Shown here: piece after piece, positions 1-8,253 of the stretch | Numbering within the stretch: the stretch's first letter is position 1 | Layout: each line of letters starts with the position of its first letter | From: Paenibacillus_AR mesotrionivorans | GTDB lineage: Bacteria > Bacillota > Bacilli > Paenibacillales > NBRC-103111 | NCBI RefSeq assembly: GCF_046098205.1 | Contig: NZ_JBJURJ010000015.1 | Coordinates: forward strand, 62,001-126,000 | Length of the DNA: 64,000 nucleotides | Direction: 5' to 3' | Translations under genes and position numbers: made by a program | Notes under the pieces: model-generated | Seen by the model: only the letters and a program-made list of their open reading frames with translations | What the model was told of the DNA's origin: nothing | Databases searched by the model: none

Positions 1-210
1 AAATGGCCGCTGCAGATGAAGCTCCGGGCATATCTGACCTCGCCGGAGGAGCTGGCCTCCGCCAGCCTGCTGGCAGGCGATTACGATTTTAACACCACCA
101 CATTGAAAGCGGCTACGATTCTGTTTGCTACAGTGCCGATTATTCTGGTGTACCCGTATTTGCAAAAATATTTTGTCAAAGGCACCATGCTGGGCTCCCT
201 GAAGGAGTAG
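1..210 (+). CDS. Carbohydrate ABC transporter permease, C-terminal end (partial)
   Basis: The frame is open from the first base, so this is the 3' end of a gene that starts outside the window. About 69 residues remain. They end in a hydrophobic segment (ATILFATVPIILVYPYLQ) followed by KYFVKGTMLGSLKE, the usual C-terminus of LplC/YtcP/YesQ-type permeases of family-1 sugar importers. The next gene is an extracellular binding lipoprotein, so both likely serve one importer of plant-polysaccharide oligosaccharides. The assignment rests on this tail and the neighbourhood; the EAA loop is not in the window. Confidence 0.85.
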   Translation, partial: KWPLQMKLRAYLTSPEELASASLLAGDYDFNTTTLKAATILFATVPIILVYPYLQKYFVKGTMLGSLKE

Positions 211-219
211 TGCTTCACG

Positions 220-255
220 GCTATAACAGCAAGAACGGTATTAGGCCGTTATAGC
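220..255 (+). other. Intergenic hairpin between permease and binding-protein genes
   Basis: GCTATAAC (220-227) and GTTATAGC (248-255) are perfect inverted arms with a 20-base loop. No T-run follows directly. Stable hairpins between permease and binding-protein genes often protect or attenuate message so that the binding protein is made in excess. That role is an inference here. Confidence 0.45.
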
Positions 256-314
256 GGCTTGATATAGGAACAGATTTCCCACGGCATCTTCAATTAAAAA
301 GGGAGGATTTATAC

Positions 315-1859
315 ATGACAAAACGTTGGCTTGGTAAATCTGTGCAGCTGACCGGACTGGCTTCGCTTCTGGCCGTAACGGCCTTGGCCGGATGCTCCGG
401 CAAGGAGGACGCGGCCGGAGATCCGGGAGCGGCAGCCCAAAGCGGCAAAAGCGTACAGGTTAAGGTGTTTAAGAGCCACATGGGCGTAGGCACCATTCCC
501 GATGCGAATAATCCCCATGTGAAATATGTGGAAGAAAAAACCGGGGTGCAGTACCAGCTGATGACCACCCCGCCGGGCTCCGAACCCACGGAATATCTCA
601 ATCTGCTCATCGCCTCCGCAGACATGCCGGATATTCTGCGCCCCATCGGCGGAATCGAGCAGACTCTGATCAAACAAGGCGGCGCTCTTGCACTGGATGA
701 CCTGCTTCCCAAATATGCGCCCAATGTATGGAAGAACATCCCCCAGGAAGCATGGGATGTAGTCCGTTCCGCTTCGCAGGACGGGAAAATTTATTACGTG
801 CCCAAGGTATTCCTGGTGCCCGAACGGGCTCCGCTGATCCGCAAGGACTGGCTGGACAAGGTAGGACTGCCGCTGCCCAAAACCACAGCGGAATACAAGG
901 AAGTGCTGAAGGCCTTCCGCGACAAGGACCCCAACGGCAACGGGAAGCCTGATGAGCTGCCCACCTCGGGCCGGGAGTTTGGCAAGTGGATGGACCACCT
1001 GTTCGCCATGTACGGCGTTGCCATGTGGGAAGGCAGCCCGGAGTGGGATGAATACAACGGCCAGATCCAATATGCCGGCGTGACTCCCAACATGAAGGCC
1101 GCCATCAGCTTTATCCGTGAGCTGTATGCGGAGAAGCTGCTGGACAACGAAACCTTCCTGAACAAAGGCGACATCTGGACAGCCAAAATCAACAACAACC
1201 TGGTGGGCAGCTGGTACCATCTTCCGGCCAACCTGCGCGACCGTTTTACAGCTATGCAGAAGAGCGCCCCTAATGCCTATATAATCGGTATGCCGCTGCC
1301 TAAGGCGGAGGGTTTCCAGGCCTTCGTCACCCAGAAGAGCATGGGCGAGCCGGAATGGATCATCCCTACCTCGGCCAAGGGGAAGGCGGAAGCGTCCCTG
1401 AAGCTGCTGGACTTCTTCTATGACACCAATAACGCCGAGTTTACCCGCTTCGGCATCGAGGGTATGCAGCATCAGGTGGTGGACGGCAAGAAGGTAATAC
1501 TCCCGGCGGAGGACAGCCGTCCCTTGGGTCTTGGTATGCGCAACCTGACCACCAAGGATGACATGGATATCCGGATCAAGGAAACCATTCCGGAGAATAT
1601 GCAGAAGATGGTATCCGACATTTTTGAGATCAGCACCGCGGACGCCCGCCGTATTGCAGGTGACGGCCTGCCCAACACCGTATACGAGGGTTTCCCGGAC
1701 ATCCAGTCCCACAAGCTGTTCCAGGAATATCTGACCAAGATCGTAATCGGCGAATGGCCGATTGAGAAATTCGATGAGTTTGTGGACCGGTGGAAAAAAG
1801 CCGGCGGCGAAACCGTCACCAAACGGGTTCAGGAATGGTATGCAAAAGTAAAAAAATAA
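315..1859 (+). CDS. Extracellular solute-binding lipoprotein of a sugar ABC importer
   Basis: A 514-residue family-1-type solute-binding protein. The N-terminus has two positive charges, a hydrophobic stretch and the lipobox LAGC, so it should be lipid-anchored outside the membrane. The length and the YtcQ/LplA-like body (for example YVEEKTGVQYQLMTTPPGS near the start) fit Paenibacillus oligosaccharide-binding proteins. GGGAGG lies 8-10 bases before the ATG. It follows a permease end and precedes an oxidoreductase and uronyl hydrolases, so the ligand is probably a pectin or rhamnogalacturonan fragment. The ligand itself cannot be read from the sequence. Confidence 0.88.
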   Translation: MTKRWLGKSVQLTGLASLLAVTALAGCSGKEDAAGDPGAAAQSGKSVQVKVFKSHMGVGTIPDANNPHVKYVEEKTGVQYQLMTTPPGSEPTEYLNLLIASADMPDILRPIGGIEQTLIKQGGALALDDLLPKYAPNVWKNIPQEAWDVVRSASQDGKIYYVPKVFLVPERAPLIRKDWLDKVGLPLPKTTAEYKEVLKAFRDKDPNGNGKPDELPTSGREFGKWMDHLFAMYGVAMWEGSPEWDEYNGQIQYAGVTPNMKAAISFIRELYAEKLLDNETFLNKGDIWTAKINNNLVGSWYHLPANLRDRFTAMQKSAPNAYIIGMPLPKAEGFQAFVTQKSMGEPEWIIPTSAKGKAEASLKLLDFFYDTNNAEFTRFGIEGMQHQVVDGKKVILPAEDSRPLGLGMRNLTTKDDMDIRIKETIPENMQKMVSDIFEISTADARRIAGDGLPNTVYEGFPDIQSHKLFQEYLTKIVIGEWPIEKFDEFVDRWKKAGGETVTKRVQEWYAKVKK

Positions 1860-1939
1860 CATAACGGGTCTGTCCGGTGGGGAATATTTTCTCCTTCGCC
1901 GGGCAGATTTCCAACATACGGAAGGGAATGTATACTGTT

Positions 1940-3277
1940 ATGAAAAAAAGATACGCCATCTGCGGCGTCAGCGGCCGTGCTTTGGGGATGTTCGTCAAGC
2001 CCATCTGGAGCACCTTCTCCGCAACCTGTGAGGTTGTGGGTCTGCTCGATGTGGACCCGGTGCGGTTCGATACCTACCGGACCCGGTTCCCCGAGCATGC
2101 GGACATCAACACCTACGGGGAGGATGAATTCCACCGGATGGTGGAGGAAACCCGCCCGGATTGCATTATCGTGGCAGGCCGCGACGATACCCATGCCCGG
2201 TACATCATCGCTGCTCTGGAGCGCGACCTGGATGTGATTACCGAAAAACCCATGGTCATCTCCGGGGAGCAAGCCCGCCAGGTGATGGAGGCGGAGAAGG
2301 CCAGCAAGGGCAAGGTGACCGTAACCTTTAACTACCGCTACGGCCCCGTTCACACCAAGATCAAGGAGATTGTGGCCAGCGGCAAGCTGGGGCGGATCAC
2401 CTCCGTGGATCTCAACTGGTATTTGGACACCTTCCACGGCTCCAGCTACTTCAAACGCTGGAACCGGCAGCGGGAGCTGTCCGGCGGCTTGTCCGTGCAT
2501 AAGAGCACCCATCATTTTGACCTGGTGAACTGGTGGCTGGACCAAAAGCCGGTAGAAGTGTTCGCTTACGGGGCGCTGAACTATTACGGCGCGGAAGGGG
2601 AGGCCAACCCCAAGAAGGAGGATGGGCGCTTCTGCGGCATCTGCGACTACACCAGCCAGTGCGAGTATTATTCCCGCTGGAATTCACGCAGCAAGAATAT
2701 ACGCGTTCCGGACGACCATCTGGGCAACATGGAAGCGGTGAAGAATGTATTCCCCTTTTCCGAATACCGTCCCGACCGGTGCATCTTCGATTCCGATATC
2801 AAAATTGAAGACACCTATACGGCCACCATCCGCTATAACGGCGGCGCTCTGCTGAGCTATTCGGTTAATTTCTCGCTGCCGTATGAAGGCTACCGGCTGG
2901 CCATCAACGGCACCAAGGGCCGCCTGGAGACAGTGGAATACCATATGCCTGCGCGGACTCCGTTCCCGACGCCGGTGCAGACTATCGACTACTTCCCGCT
3001 GTTCGGCTCCAAGGAAACCATCCATGTGGTGCACCGGGAAGGCGGCCATGGCGGCGGCGATCCGTTGTTGATCGAGGATCTGTTCCTGGGTGAGGATCAA
3101 TACCGCCCCTACAAGATTTTGTCAGGGGCAGAGGACGGCGCTTATTCCGTAGCCACAGGCGAGGCCGTATGGCGCTCCGTCAAGGAGCACCGCCCCATCA
3201 CCATTGAAGAGGTCCTGGGCGGGCATGGCTCTAAGGAAGCGGTAACCAGCACGGCAGGCAAAGGAGCGGCGGACTAA
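1940..3277 (+). CDS. Gfo/Idh/MocA-family NAD(P)-dependent oxidoreductase
   Basis: A 445-residue protein. The N-terminal Rossmann fold starts YAICGVSGRALGMF; the EKP motif (ITEKPMV) carries the lysine conserved in this family, and the usual alpha/beta C-terminal domain follows. In-frame starts exist at 1877 and 1928. I chose the ATG at 1940 because the protein then begins directly at the Rossmann strand and GAAGGG lies upstream. A Cys-rich insert (FCGICDYTSQC) sits in the middle, with spacing C-x2-C-x5-C. The gene overlaps the next by one base (TAATG), so the two are probably translationally coupled. It likely oxidises or epimerises a sugar released from pectin; the substrate is unknown. Confidence 0.88.
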   Translation: MKKRYAICGVSGRALGMFVKPIWSTFSATCEVVGLLDVDPVRFDTYRTRFPEHADINTYGEDEFHRMVEETRPDCIIVAGRDDTHARYIIAALERDLDVITEKPMVISGEQARQVMEAEKASKGKVTVTFNYRYGPVHTKIKEIVASGKLGRITSVDLNWYLDTFHGSSYFKRWNRQRELSGGLSVHKSTHHFDLVNWWLDQKPVEVFAYGALNYYGAEGEANPKKEDGRFCGICDYTSQCEYYSRWNSRSKNIRVPDDHLGNMEAVKNVFPFSEYRPDRCIFDSDIKIEDTYTATIRYNGGALLSYSVNFSLPYEGYRLAINGTKGRLETVEYHMPARTPFPTPVQTIDYFPLFGSKETIHVVHREGGHGGGDPLLIEDLFLGEDQYRPYKILSGAEDGAYSVATGEAVWRSVKEHRPITIEEVLGGHGSKEAVTSTAGKGAAD

Positions 3278-5469
3278 TGACCCAATACTTCGATCCCCGT
3301 GAAAGTATGGCGGGAGAAAGCGCAGGCACCAGCATTCCCCATGTGCTGGAGACCATGGCGCAGCGTTATATCGGGGCCAACCCGCCTCATGGGCCCGTCT
3401 ATCGGGTGACACGGAGGTCGCCCATCCACAAGCTGGAGAACCACATGTACACCTTTCCGCTGGCGGCGATGTATCCGTCCATGCGAGAAGGCCAGCTTGT
3501 GTATGCCTGGGCCAAACTATGGAGTGCAGAAGGGGAGGAATTCATCTTCCACCTCCGTCCCTCCGGCCCGGTGCGGCTTTATCACAATGGCCAGCAGCGT
3601 GTGGGCACCTCCCCCGAGGAGGAGTCCGCCGAGCTGCCGGTGCTTAAGCTGAAGGTAAACCTGGTGAAGGGCTGGAACCATTTTGTGCTGGAGCTGGGCA
3701 AAAACAGCGCCGGCGGCGCAGGAGCCGAATTCGGCACCGGCAACCGCAAGAACAAACCCCTGCATTTCCTTACTCCATCCTTGGAGCGGGAGGGCGAGGA
3801 GGGCTGGATCTACACGGCACCCCTGGATCAGCCCCTGAACCGCATTCCGGCCGCTGCTGAGCCGGAAGGTCATATCCACTCCGGGTGGCTACCGGAGCGT
3901 CAGGTTCCCGCCGGGAGCGGTGAATCTGCCGGGCGTAATACAAACCCCTGCCCGCTGGACTCCCTCTTCGGCAGTCGGCCGGGGCTTACCGCATATGCGT
4001 GGACCAGGCTGGTGAATCCGGCGCTTCAGCCCGCCCGGATCGCTGTAGCAGGCACCGCTTACGGTCCCCTGGAGCTGGAGTGGAACGGGAACCTTGTATA
4101 TACGTCCGGGCAGCCGGGGGAGTTTGCCCTGGAGCTGGACGCTGCCCCCGGAAGCGGCGAGCTGGTAGCCCGCAGCACCTGCGGGAAGCTGTGCTGGGGC
4201 TTTACCCTCTCGCTTCTGACACCGGGGGCGGAGCTGGTACAGCCCTGCCGGGTGCACGGTTGGAGAGGGAACTGGCTTTATCTCGGTCCTTTTACCCCGG
4301 AGGCGGTTACCAATATAACTCCCTATCTGGCTATGGATACCGTAGCCCCCGGAATCGACGGGCCCTGCTTCTGGATGGCCGGGGAACCCGGGGCCCATGT
4401 GCGGCCCTTCCTGGAGAATGAGCTGTTCGGCCGCTGGAATTATCCCTTGGGCGTAACTCTCTTCGGCCTCCTGGAAACCTCCAGGCAGCTGGGCCGCGGT
4501 GATCTGGCGGATTATGTGGCCCGGCACGTGGAATTTGCCACCTCCACCTACGCCTATTCCCTCTGGGACCGGGAAACCTTCGGAGCGGCCGGCTTGAATA
4601 ATCAGCTCTCCCATGTGGACAGTCTGGACGATTGCGGCTCCTTCGGGGCATTATCCATTCTGGCCTCCCGCCTCCGCCCCATTAAGGGAGTGGAGCAGGC
4701 GGCGGACGACATCGCCCGCTACATCATGGAGGAGCAGGACCGGATGCCGGACGGGGCGCTGTACCGCAAGGCAGGTGTATCCATCAGCATGCGCAACACC
4801 ATGTGGTGTGACGACATGTACATGAGCGTGCCTTTCCTGTGCCGCTATGCGGAGCTTTCCGGGAACCCGGCTTATGTGGATGAAGCGGCCAGACAGCTCT
4901 TGCTGTATAAGAACTACCTGTATATGCCGGAACGGCAAATTATGAGCCATGTGTTCAATGTGTCGGAGAACCGGCAATCCGGTACGGCCTGGGGCCGGGG
5001 CAATGGCTGGGTGTTCTTCTCCCTGGCAGTGCTCCTGTCGGTGCTGCCTTCGGATCACCGGGATTATCCGGCGGTGCTGGCCTTCTACCGGGAGCTGGCG
5101 GAGGGGTATCTCCGGCTCCAGGGCCCTAACGGGCTGTGGCACCAAGTGCTGGTGGACCATGAATCCTATGAGGAGTCCTCCTGCACCTCCATGTTCATGT
5201 ACGGCTTCTCTTTGGGCGTCCGGCATGGCTGGCTGGAGGAGCCGGAGCGTTATGCCCTGGCGGTACAGAAGGGCTGGCTGGGTCTGTGCAGCCGCACTAT
5301 TGACCGCCACGGCAATCTCTACGGAGTCTGCAAGGGCTCCAGCTGGTCCCACTCCCATTCCTACTACAAGCATGATCTGGGCTGGAATCTCAACGATACC
5401 CACGGCATCGGCATTGTGCTGTTGGCCGGCATTGAGGCGGAGCGGATGAGGGAGTATCTGCGGGGATAG
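3277..5469 (+). CDS. Large GH88/GH105-type unsaturated uronyl hydrolase with N-terminal extension
   Basis: A 730-residue protein with no signal peptide. The C-terminal ~380 residues match the YteR-like six-hairpin fold: WCDDMYM holds the probable catalytic Asp (about 512/513; YteR has WMDGLYM) and the family motif WGRGNGW follows. Such enzymes hydrate and cleave the unsaturated uronic acid left by pectate or rhamnogalacturonan lyases. The first ~350 residues are extra and look like beta-rich accessory domains. The start overlaps the preceding stop by one base, with AAAGGAG upstream. Because it is cytoplasmic, it probably acts on imported lyase products. Confidence 0.82.
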   Translation: MTQYFDPRESMAGESAGTSIPHVLETMAQRYIGANPPHGPVYRVTRRSPIHKLENHMYTFPLAAMYPSMREGQLVYAWAKLWSAEGEEFIFHLRPSGPVRLYHNGQQRVGTSPEEESAELPVLKLKVNLVKGWNHFVLELGKNSAGGAGAEFGTGNRKNKPLHFLTPSLEREGEEGWIYTAPLDQPLNRIPAAAEPEGHIHSGWLPERQVPAGSGESAGRNTNPCPLDSLFGSRPGLTAYAWTRLVNPALQPARIAVAGTAYGPLELEWNGNLVYTSGQPGEFALELDAAPGSGELVARSTCGKLCWGFTLSLLTPGAELVQPCRVHGWRGNWLYLGPFTPEAVTNITPYLAMDTVAPGIDGPCFWMAGEPGAHVRPFLENELFGRWNYPLGVTLFGLLETSRQLGRGDLADYVARHVEFATSTYAYSLWDRETFGAAGLNNQLSHVDSLDDCGSFGALSILASRLRPIKGVEQAADDIARYIMEEQDRMPDGALYRKAGVSISMRNTMWCDDMYMSVPFLCRYAELSGNPAYVDEAARQLLLYKNYLYMPERQIMSHVFNVSENRQSGTAWGRGNGWVFFSLAVLLSVLPSDHRDYPAVLAFYRELAEGYLRLQGPNGLWHQVLVDHESYEESSCTSMFMYGFSLGVRHGWLEEPERYALAVQKGWLGLCSRTIDRHGNLYGVCKGSSWSHSHSYYKHDLGWNLNDTHGIGIVLLAGIEAERMREYLRG

Positions 5470-5490
5470 TCCCGTTCCTGCTCAGAATCG

Positions 5491-5697
5491 TCCGACGGAG
5501 TGTTTGGTAAATCCATATTCACTGGACAACATTCACTACCGGGATAGGCTTGGCTTGGAAGCTCAAACACGTTTTGTCGGCCTTGATTTGATTCGATTCT
5601 AAGGTGTCAAGGCCGCCAAAAAAACTCGCCCTCAAGCCAACCTATCCCTCCCGTTTCATGTTGATGAATATGGATTCACCCTTTTGCTTTCGTCGGA
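5491..5697. repeat. Long imperfect inverted repeat (about 205 bp) after the hydrolase gene
   Basis: The two halves are reverse complements over nearly their whole length. Matching blocks from outside in are: TCCGACG with CGTCGGA; AATCCATATTCA with TGAATATGGATT; CAACAT with ATGTTG; GGGATAGG with CCTATCCC; TGGCTTG with CAAGCCA; and CGGCCTTGA with TCAAGGCCG. The axis is near 5596. There is no T-run next to either arm, so it is not an ordinary terminator. It resembles a MITE-like or folded-RNA element. No gene was found in it. Confidence 0.7.
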
Positions 5698-5712
5698 CAG
5701 ACCCCAAGGAGC

Positions 5713-5741
5713 GTGTCACGGGTGAGCGGCCGCGTTATAAT
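5713..5741 (+). promoter_or_regulatory. Candidate promoter for the AraC-type regulator leader
   Basis: A perfect TATAAT lies at 5736-5741 with the weak -35 candidate GTGTCA at 5713-5718, 17 bases apart. A transcript starting near 5748 would carry a leader of about 160 bases before the GTG at 5911. Confidence 0.45.
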
Positions 5742-5747
5742 GGGAAG

Positions 5748-5910
5748 AGGCACCCATGGTGCGGCACCTGCCGCACCGAAGAACGATGAAGTATCGAAGA
5801 AGGCCCTCAAATCGGCTGTGCCGATCTCGAGGCTTCAACAACACATCCGGCCTGCGGCCAGGACCGTGTTGCTTCAGGGTAGCATCCTGACTATAAGGTG
5901 GGCTTAAACC
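5748..5910 (+). ncRNA. Structured 5' leader of unknown class upstream of the AraC-type regulator
   Basis: Three strong hairpins lie in about 120 bases. GGTGCGGC (5758-5765) pairs with GCCGCACC (5770-5777). The arm from 5798 to 5815 pairs with 5819-5835 around ATCGGC/GCCGAT. CAACAC (5839-5844) pairs with GTGTTG (5866-5871), enclosing GGCC/GGCC. GCACC at 5750-5754 could instead pair with GGTGC at 5758-5762, so the first stem has a competitor. I could not match it to T-box, TPP, cobalamin or c-di-GMP consensus elements. Confidence 0.4.
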
Positions 5911-8211
5911 GTGACACAATCCTTCAAGAATTGGGTGAAAAGCAATTTTGCCCATACCCAGGCACGGCTCGTGCTGGTACAGACCGTAATCGTTTTCATC
6001 ATCATTCTGGCGGTGAGCCTGACCTCCTACTACACCTCCAAATCGGTGCTGCAGGAGGAGCTCAGCGAGCCGCAGCGGCAGATGCTGCAGCTGAACATGA
6101 GTGTCATTGACGAATCCATCAAGGAAAGCGACAAGGTAGCCGTCCAGGTGGCGGTGAACAGCCGGATTTATGAGTTTCTGACCGCAGAGGTGCAGAACTC
6201 CTTCGCCAATATTTCCGAGCTGTATCAGCTTTTGTCCACGCTCATCGGCAATTCCCAGTATATCAAAAGCCTCTACGTATATGATTTGAACCGGGAAAGC
6301 TTCCTTGCCCTTCCCCAGGGCTACAGCTCCAGCAGGCTGACCTTCGTAGATTCGGACTGGGTCAGCGTCCAGCATGAATTCGGGGACCGCATGACCCTTA
6401 TTAAGAAACGGCAGGTGCCGGAGGGAGCGGGGAGCAAGGGTTCGGAGATCACCCTGTTCCGCAAGATTATGATTCAAGGCCAATTCAAGGGAATTGTCGC
6501 CGTCAACCTGAAAAGCGACGACCTCTTCGCCCGGCTCAACCCGCCGGTGCTGAACAACCTCAACCGGATGCGCTACATCATTAACCAGCAGGATGAGGTG
6601 CTGTATTCCGCTTCCAATTACCAGGTGGACCAGGAGGCGATCCGCGAGGGTATCCGTGAAATCTCCGTGGACGGCACTTACGAGCTGCCGTATCAGGGGC
6701 GCAAGCTTCTGGTGAATCAGCTGGAATCCCCGGAGACGGGGTGGCGCTTCGTATCCATCATCGAGCAGGACAGCCTTCTGGCCAAGTCCAAAACAGTCCG
6801 GGATGCCGTGCTCCTGGTTTCCCTGGCGGCCATTCTCATCGGCCTGGTTACGATCTTTTATATCAACGCGGCTGCCTATCGTCCGATTCGGCGCTTGAAG
6901 CAGCTGTTCAATACCTACGACGGCAGCAGCAGCCGCAAAGGCGGTAATCCCGACGGGATTGACCTGGAGAAGCTGGCCGGAGAGCTGCTGAGCAACCATG
7001 CCCATCTGGCCCAGCTGATCCGGGAAACCATGTCCGAGGCCTCCTCCAAGCTGCTGTACGACATCTACATGGGCAATCTCACAGGCAAGCGGGATATCCG
7101 GGAAAAATGGGGGCGGTACTTCGGGGATTGGTCGGAGGCAGCCGTGACGGTTGCCATTCTGTCCATTGACCGGTTCGAGGAGTTCGAGCGGACCTTCCCC
7201 GCCGGTGACCGGTCGCTCCTGAAGTTTGCGCTGGCCAACATTGCCGCCGAGCTGTCCGAGCCCCAATGGAGAATCGTCTGCGCCGATTTCGGCTACGACA
7301 AAACCGCCATCCTCCTCCAGCCCAAACACCTGGAGGCGGAGTCCAAGACGGAGCATATTCTGGCGGAGGCCATCGAGGTGGTTTCCCGGCTCCTGAAGTT
7401 CAGTATATCTGCCGGCATCAGCACCCCCCAGACGGATGTTACCCGGCTGCGCCAGGGGATGCTGGAGGCCGAGAATGCCCTTACCTACCGGCTTTATCAG
7501 GGCTACGGGCAGGTCATTTCCTTCCGGGAGGTTTCCGGCCATGAAGTGATGGAGCCGTTGTCCGACGAGGAGACGATGGGGGAGCTGCTCCGCGCTATCC
7601 AGGCCGGTGACACGGAAGCGGCGGCAGGAGCGGTGGGCCGGCTGACGGCCTCCATCCGTTCCCGGTACGGGTATCCTACGGCTGCAGCAGCCCTTTTGCA
7701 GGAGACGGCGGAACGGATTGAGGAGCTGCGGACTACACCGCAGGATTCCACACCCGGCCACGGGTTTGAACGGTTCGATACGCTTACCCTGGAGGATATT
7801 GGAGGCGAGCTCTCCACCCGGGCTATCCGGATGGCGGAGGGGTTCCACCGGCTCATCGCCAGCAAGGATTTTATCCTGTGCCACCGGATGATCGACTACA
7901 TGAAGCAGCGGTTAGGGGAGCCTATCGGCATTCCTGAGATCGCCGAATCCATCGAGATCAGCAGCAGCCTGGCCAGCCAGGTCTTCAAGCAGGAAACCGG
8001 CGAAACCATCTACAACTACCTCACCCGCCTGCGGATGGACCGGGCCGCGGAGCTGCTGCTCAAAACCGACTATAAGATATCGGATATCGCCCAGCAGGTA
8101 GGCTACCAGCACGAGAACAGCTTTATCCGCAGCTTTCGCAAATACAAGGACATTACGCCCGGCAAATACCGGGACATGATGAGAATCCGGACGGACGCCT
8201 TGCTGGAGTAG
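5911..8211 (+). CDS. Membrane-anchored AraC-family transcriptional regulator with extracellular sensor domain
   Basis: A 766-residue protein starting at GTG with AAGGTGG upstream. It has one membrane helix near residues 19-41, an extracellular region of about 255 residues of the type seen in Cache-containing sensors, a second helix near 299-324, a cytoplasmic linker, and a C-terminal AraC DNA-binding domain with two helix-turn-helix motifs (about 660-760). This architecture resembles B. subtilis YtdP-type regulators, in which sensing and DNA binding are in one chain without a separate kinase. Its place inside the pectin cluster suggests it controls the cluster in response to an extracellular sugar or a binding-protein complex. 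Confidence 0.85.
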   Translation: MTQSFKNWVKSNFAHTQARLVLVQTVIVFIIILAVSLTSYYTSKSVLQEELSEPQRQMLQLNMSVIDESIKESDKVAVQVAVNSRIYEFLTAEVQNSFANISELYQLLSTLIGNSQYIKSLYVYDLNRESFLALPQGYSSSRLTFVDSDWVSVQHEFGDRMTLIKKRQVPEGAGSKGSEITLFRKIMIQGQFKGIVAVNLKSDDLFARLNPPVLNNLNRMRYIINQQDEVLYSASNYQVDQEAIREGIREISVDGTYELPYQGRKLLVNQLESPETGWRFVSIIEQDSLLAKSKTVRDAVLLVSLAAILIGLVTIFYINAAAYRPIRRLKQLFNTYDGSSSRKGGNPDGIDLEKLAGELLSNHAHLAQLIRETMSEASSKLLYDIYMGNLTGKRDIREKWGRYFGDWSEAAVTVAILSIDRFEEFERTFPAGDRSLLKFALANIAAELSEPQWRIVCADFGYDKTAILLQPKHLEAESKTEHILAEAIEVVSRLLKFSISAGISTPQTDVTRLRQGMLEAENALTYRLYQGYGQVISFREVSGHEVMEPLSDEETMGELLRAIQAGDTEAAAGAVGRLTASIRSRYGYPTAAAALLQETAERIEELRTTPQDSTPGHGFERFDTLTLEDIGGELSTRAIRMAEGFHRLIASKDFILCHRMIDYMKQRLGEPIGIPEIAESIEISSSLASQVFKQETGETIYNYLTRLRMDRAAELLLKTDYKISDIAQQVGYQHENSFIRSFRKYKDITPGKYRDMMRIRTDALLE

Positions 8212-8253
8212 CTTCCGGCCAGGCGTTTCCGGCTTCCGCCACAAGGAGGAGCC

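Noticed and set aside
309..1862. Minus-strand open frame of 517 codons opposite the binding lipoprotein
   Set aside because: Shadow of a clear lipoprotein gene in GC-rich sequence; it lacks RBS and recognisable motifs.
5748..5910. Known riboswitch or T-box in the regulator leader
   Set aside because: No T-box GGTGGNACCGCG, THI, cobalamin, SAM or c-di-GMP core could be placed; kept only as an unknown structured leader.
5716..7884. Minus-strand open frame of 722 codons opposite the AraC-type regulator
   Set aside because: Antisense shadow; the plus-strand product has membrane helices and HTH motifs.
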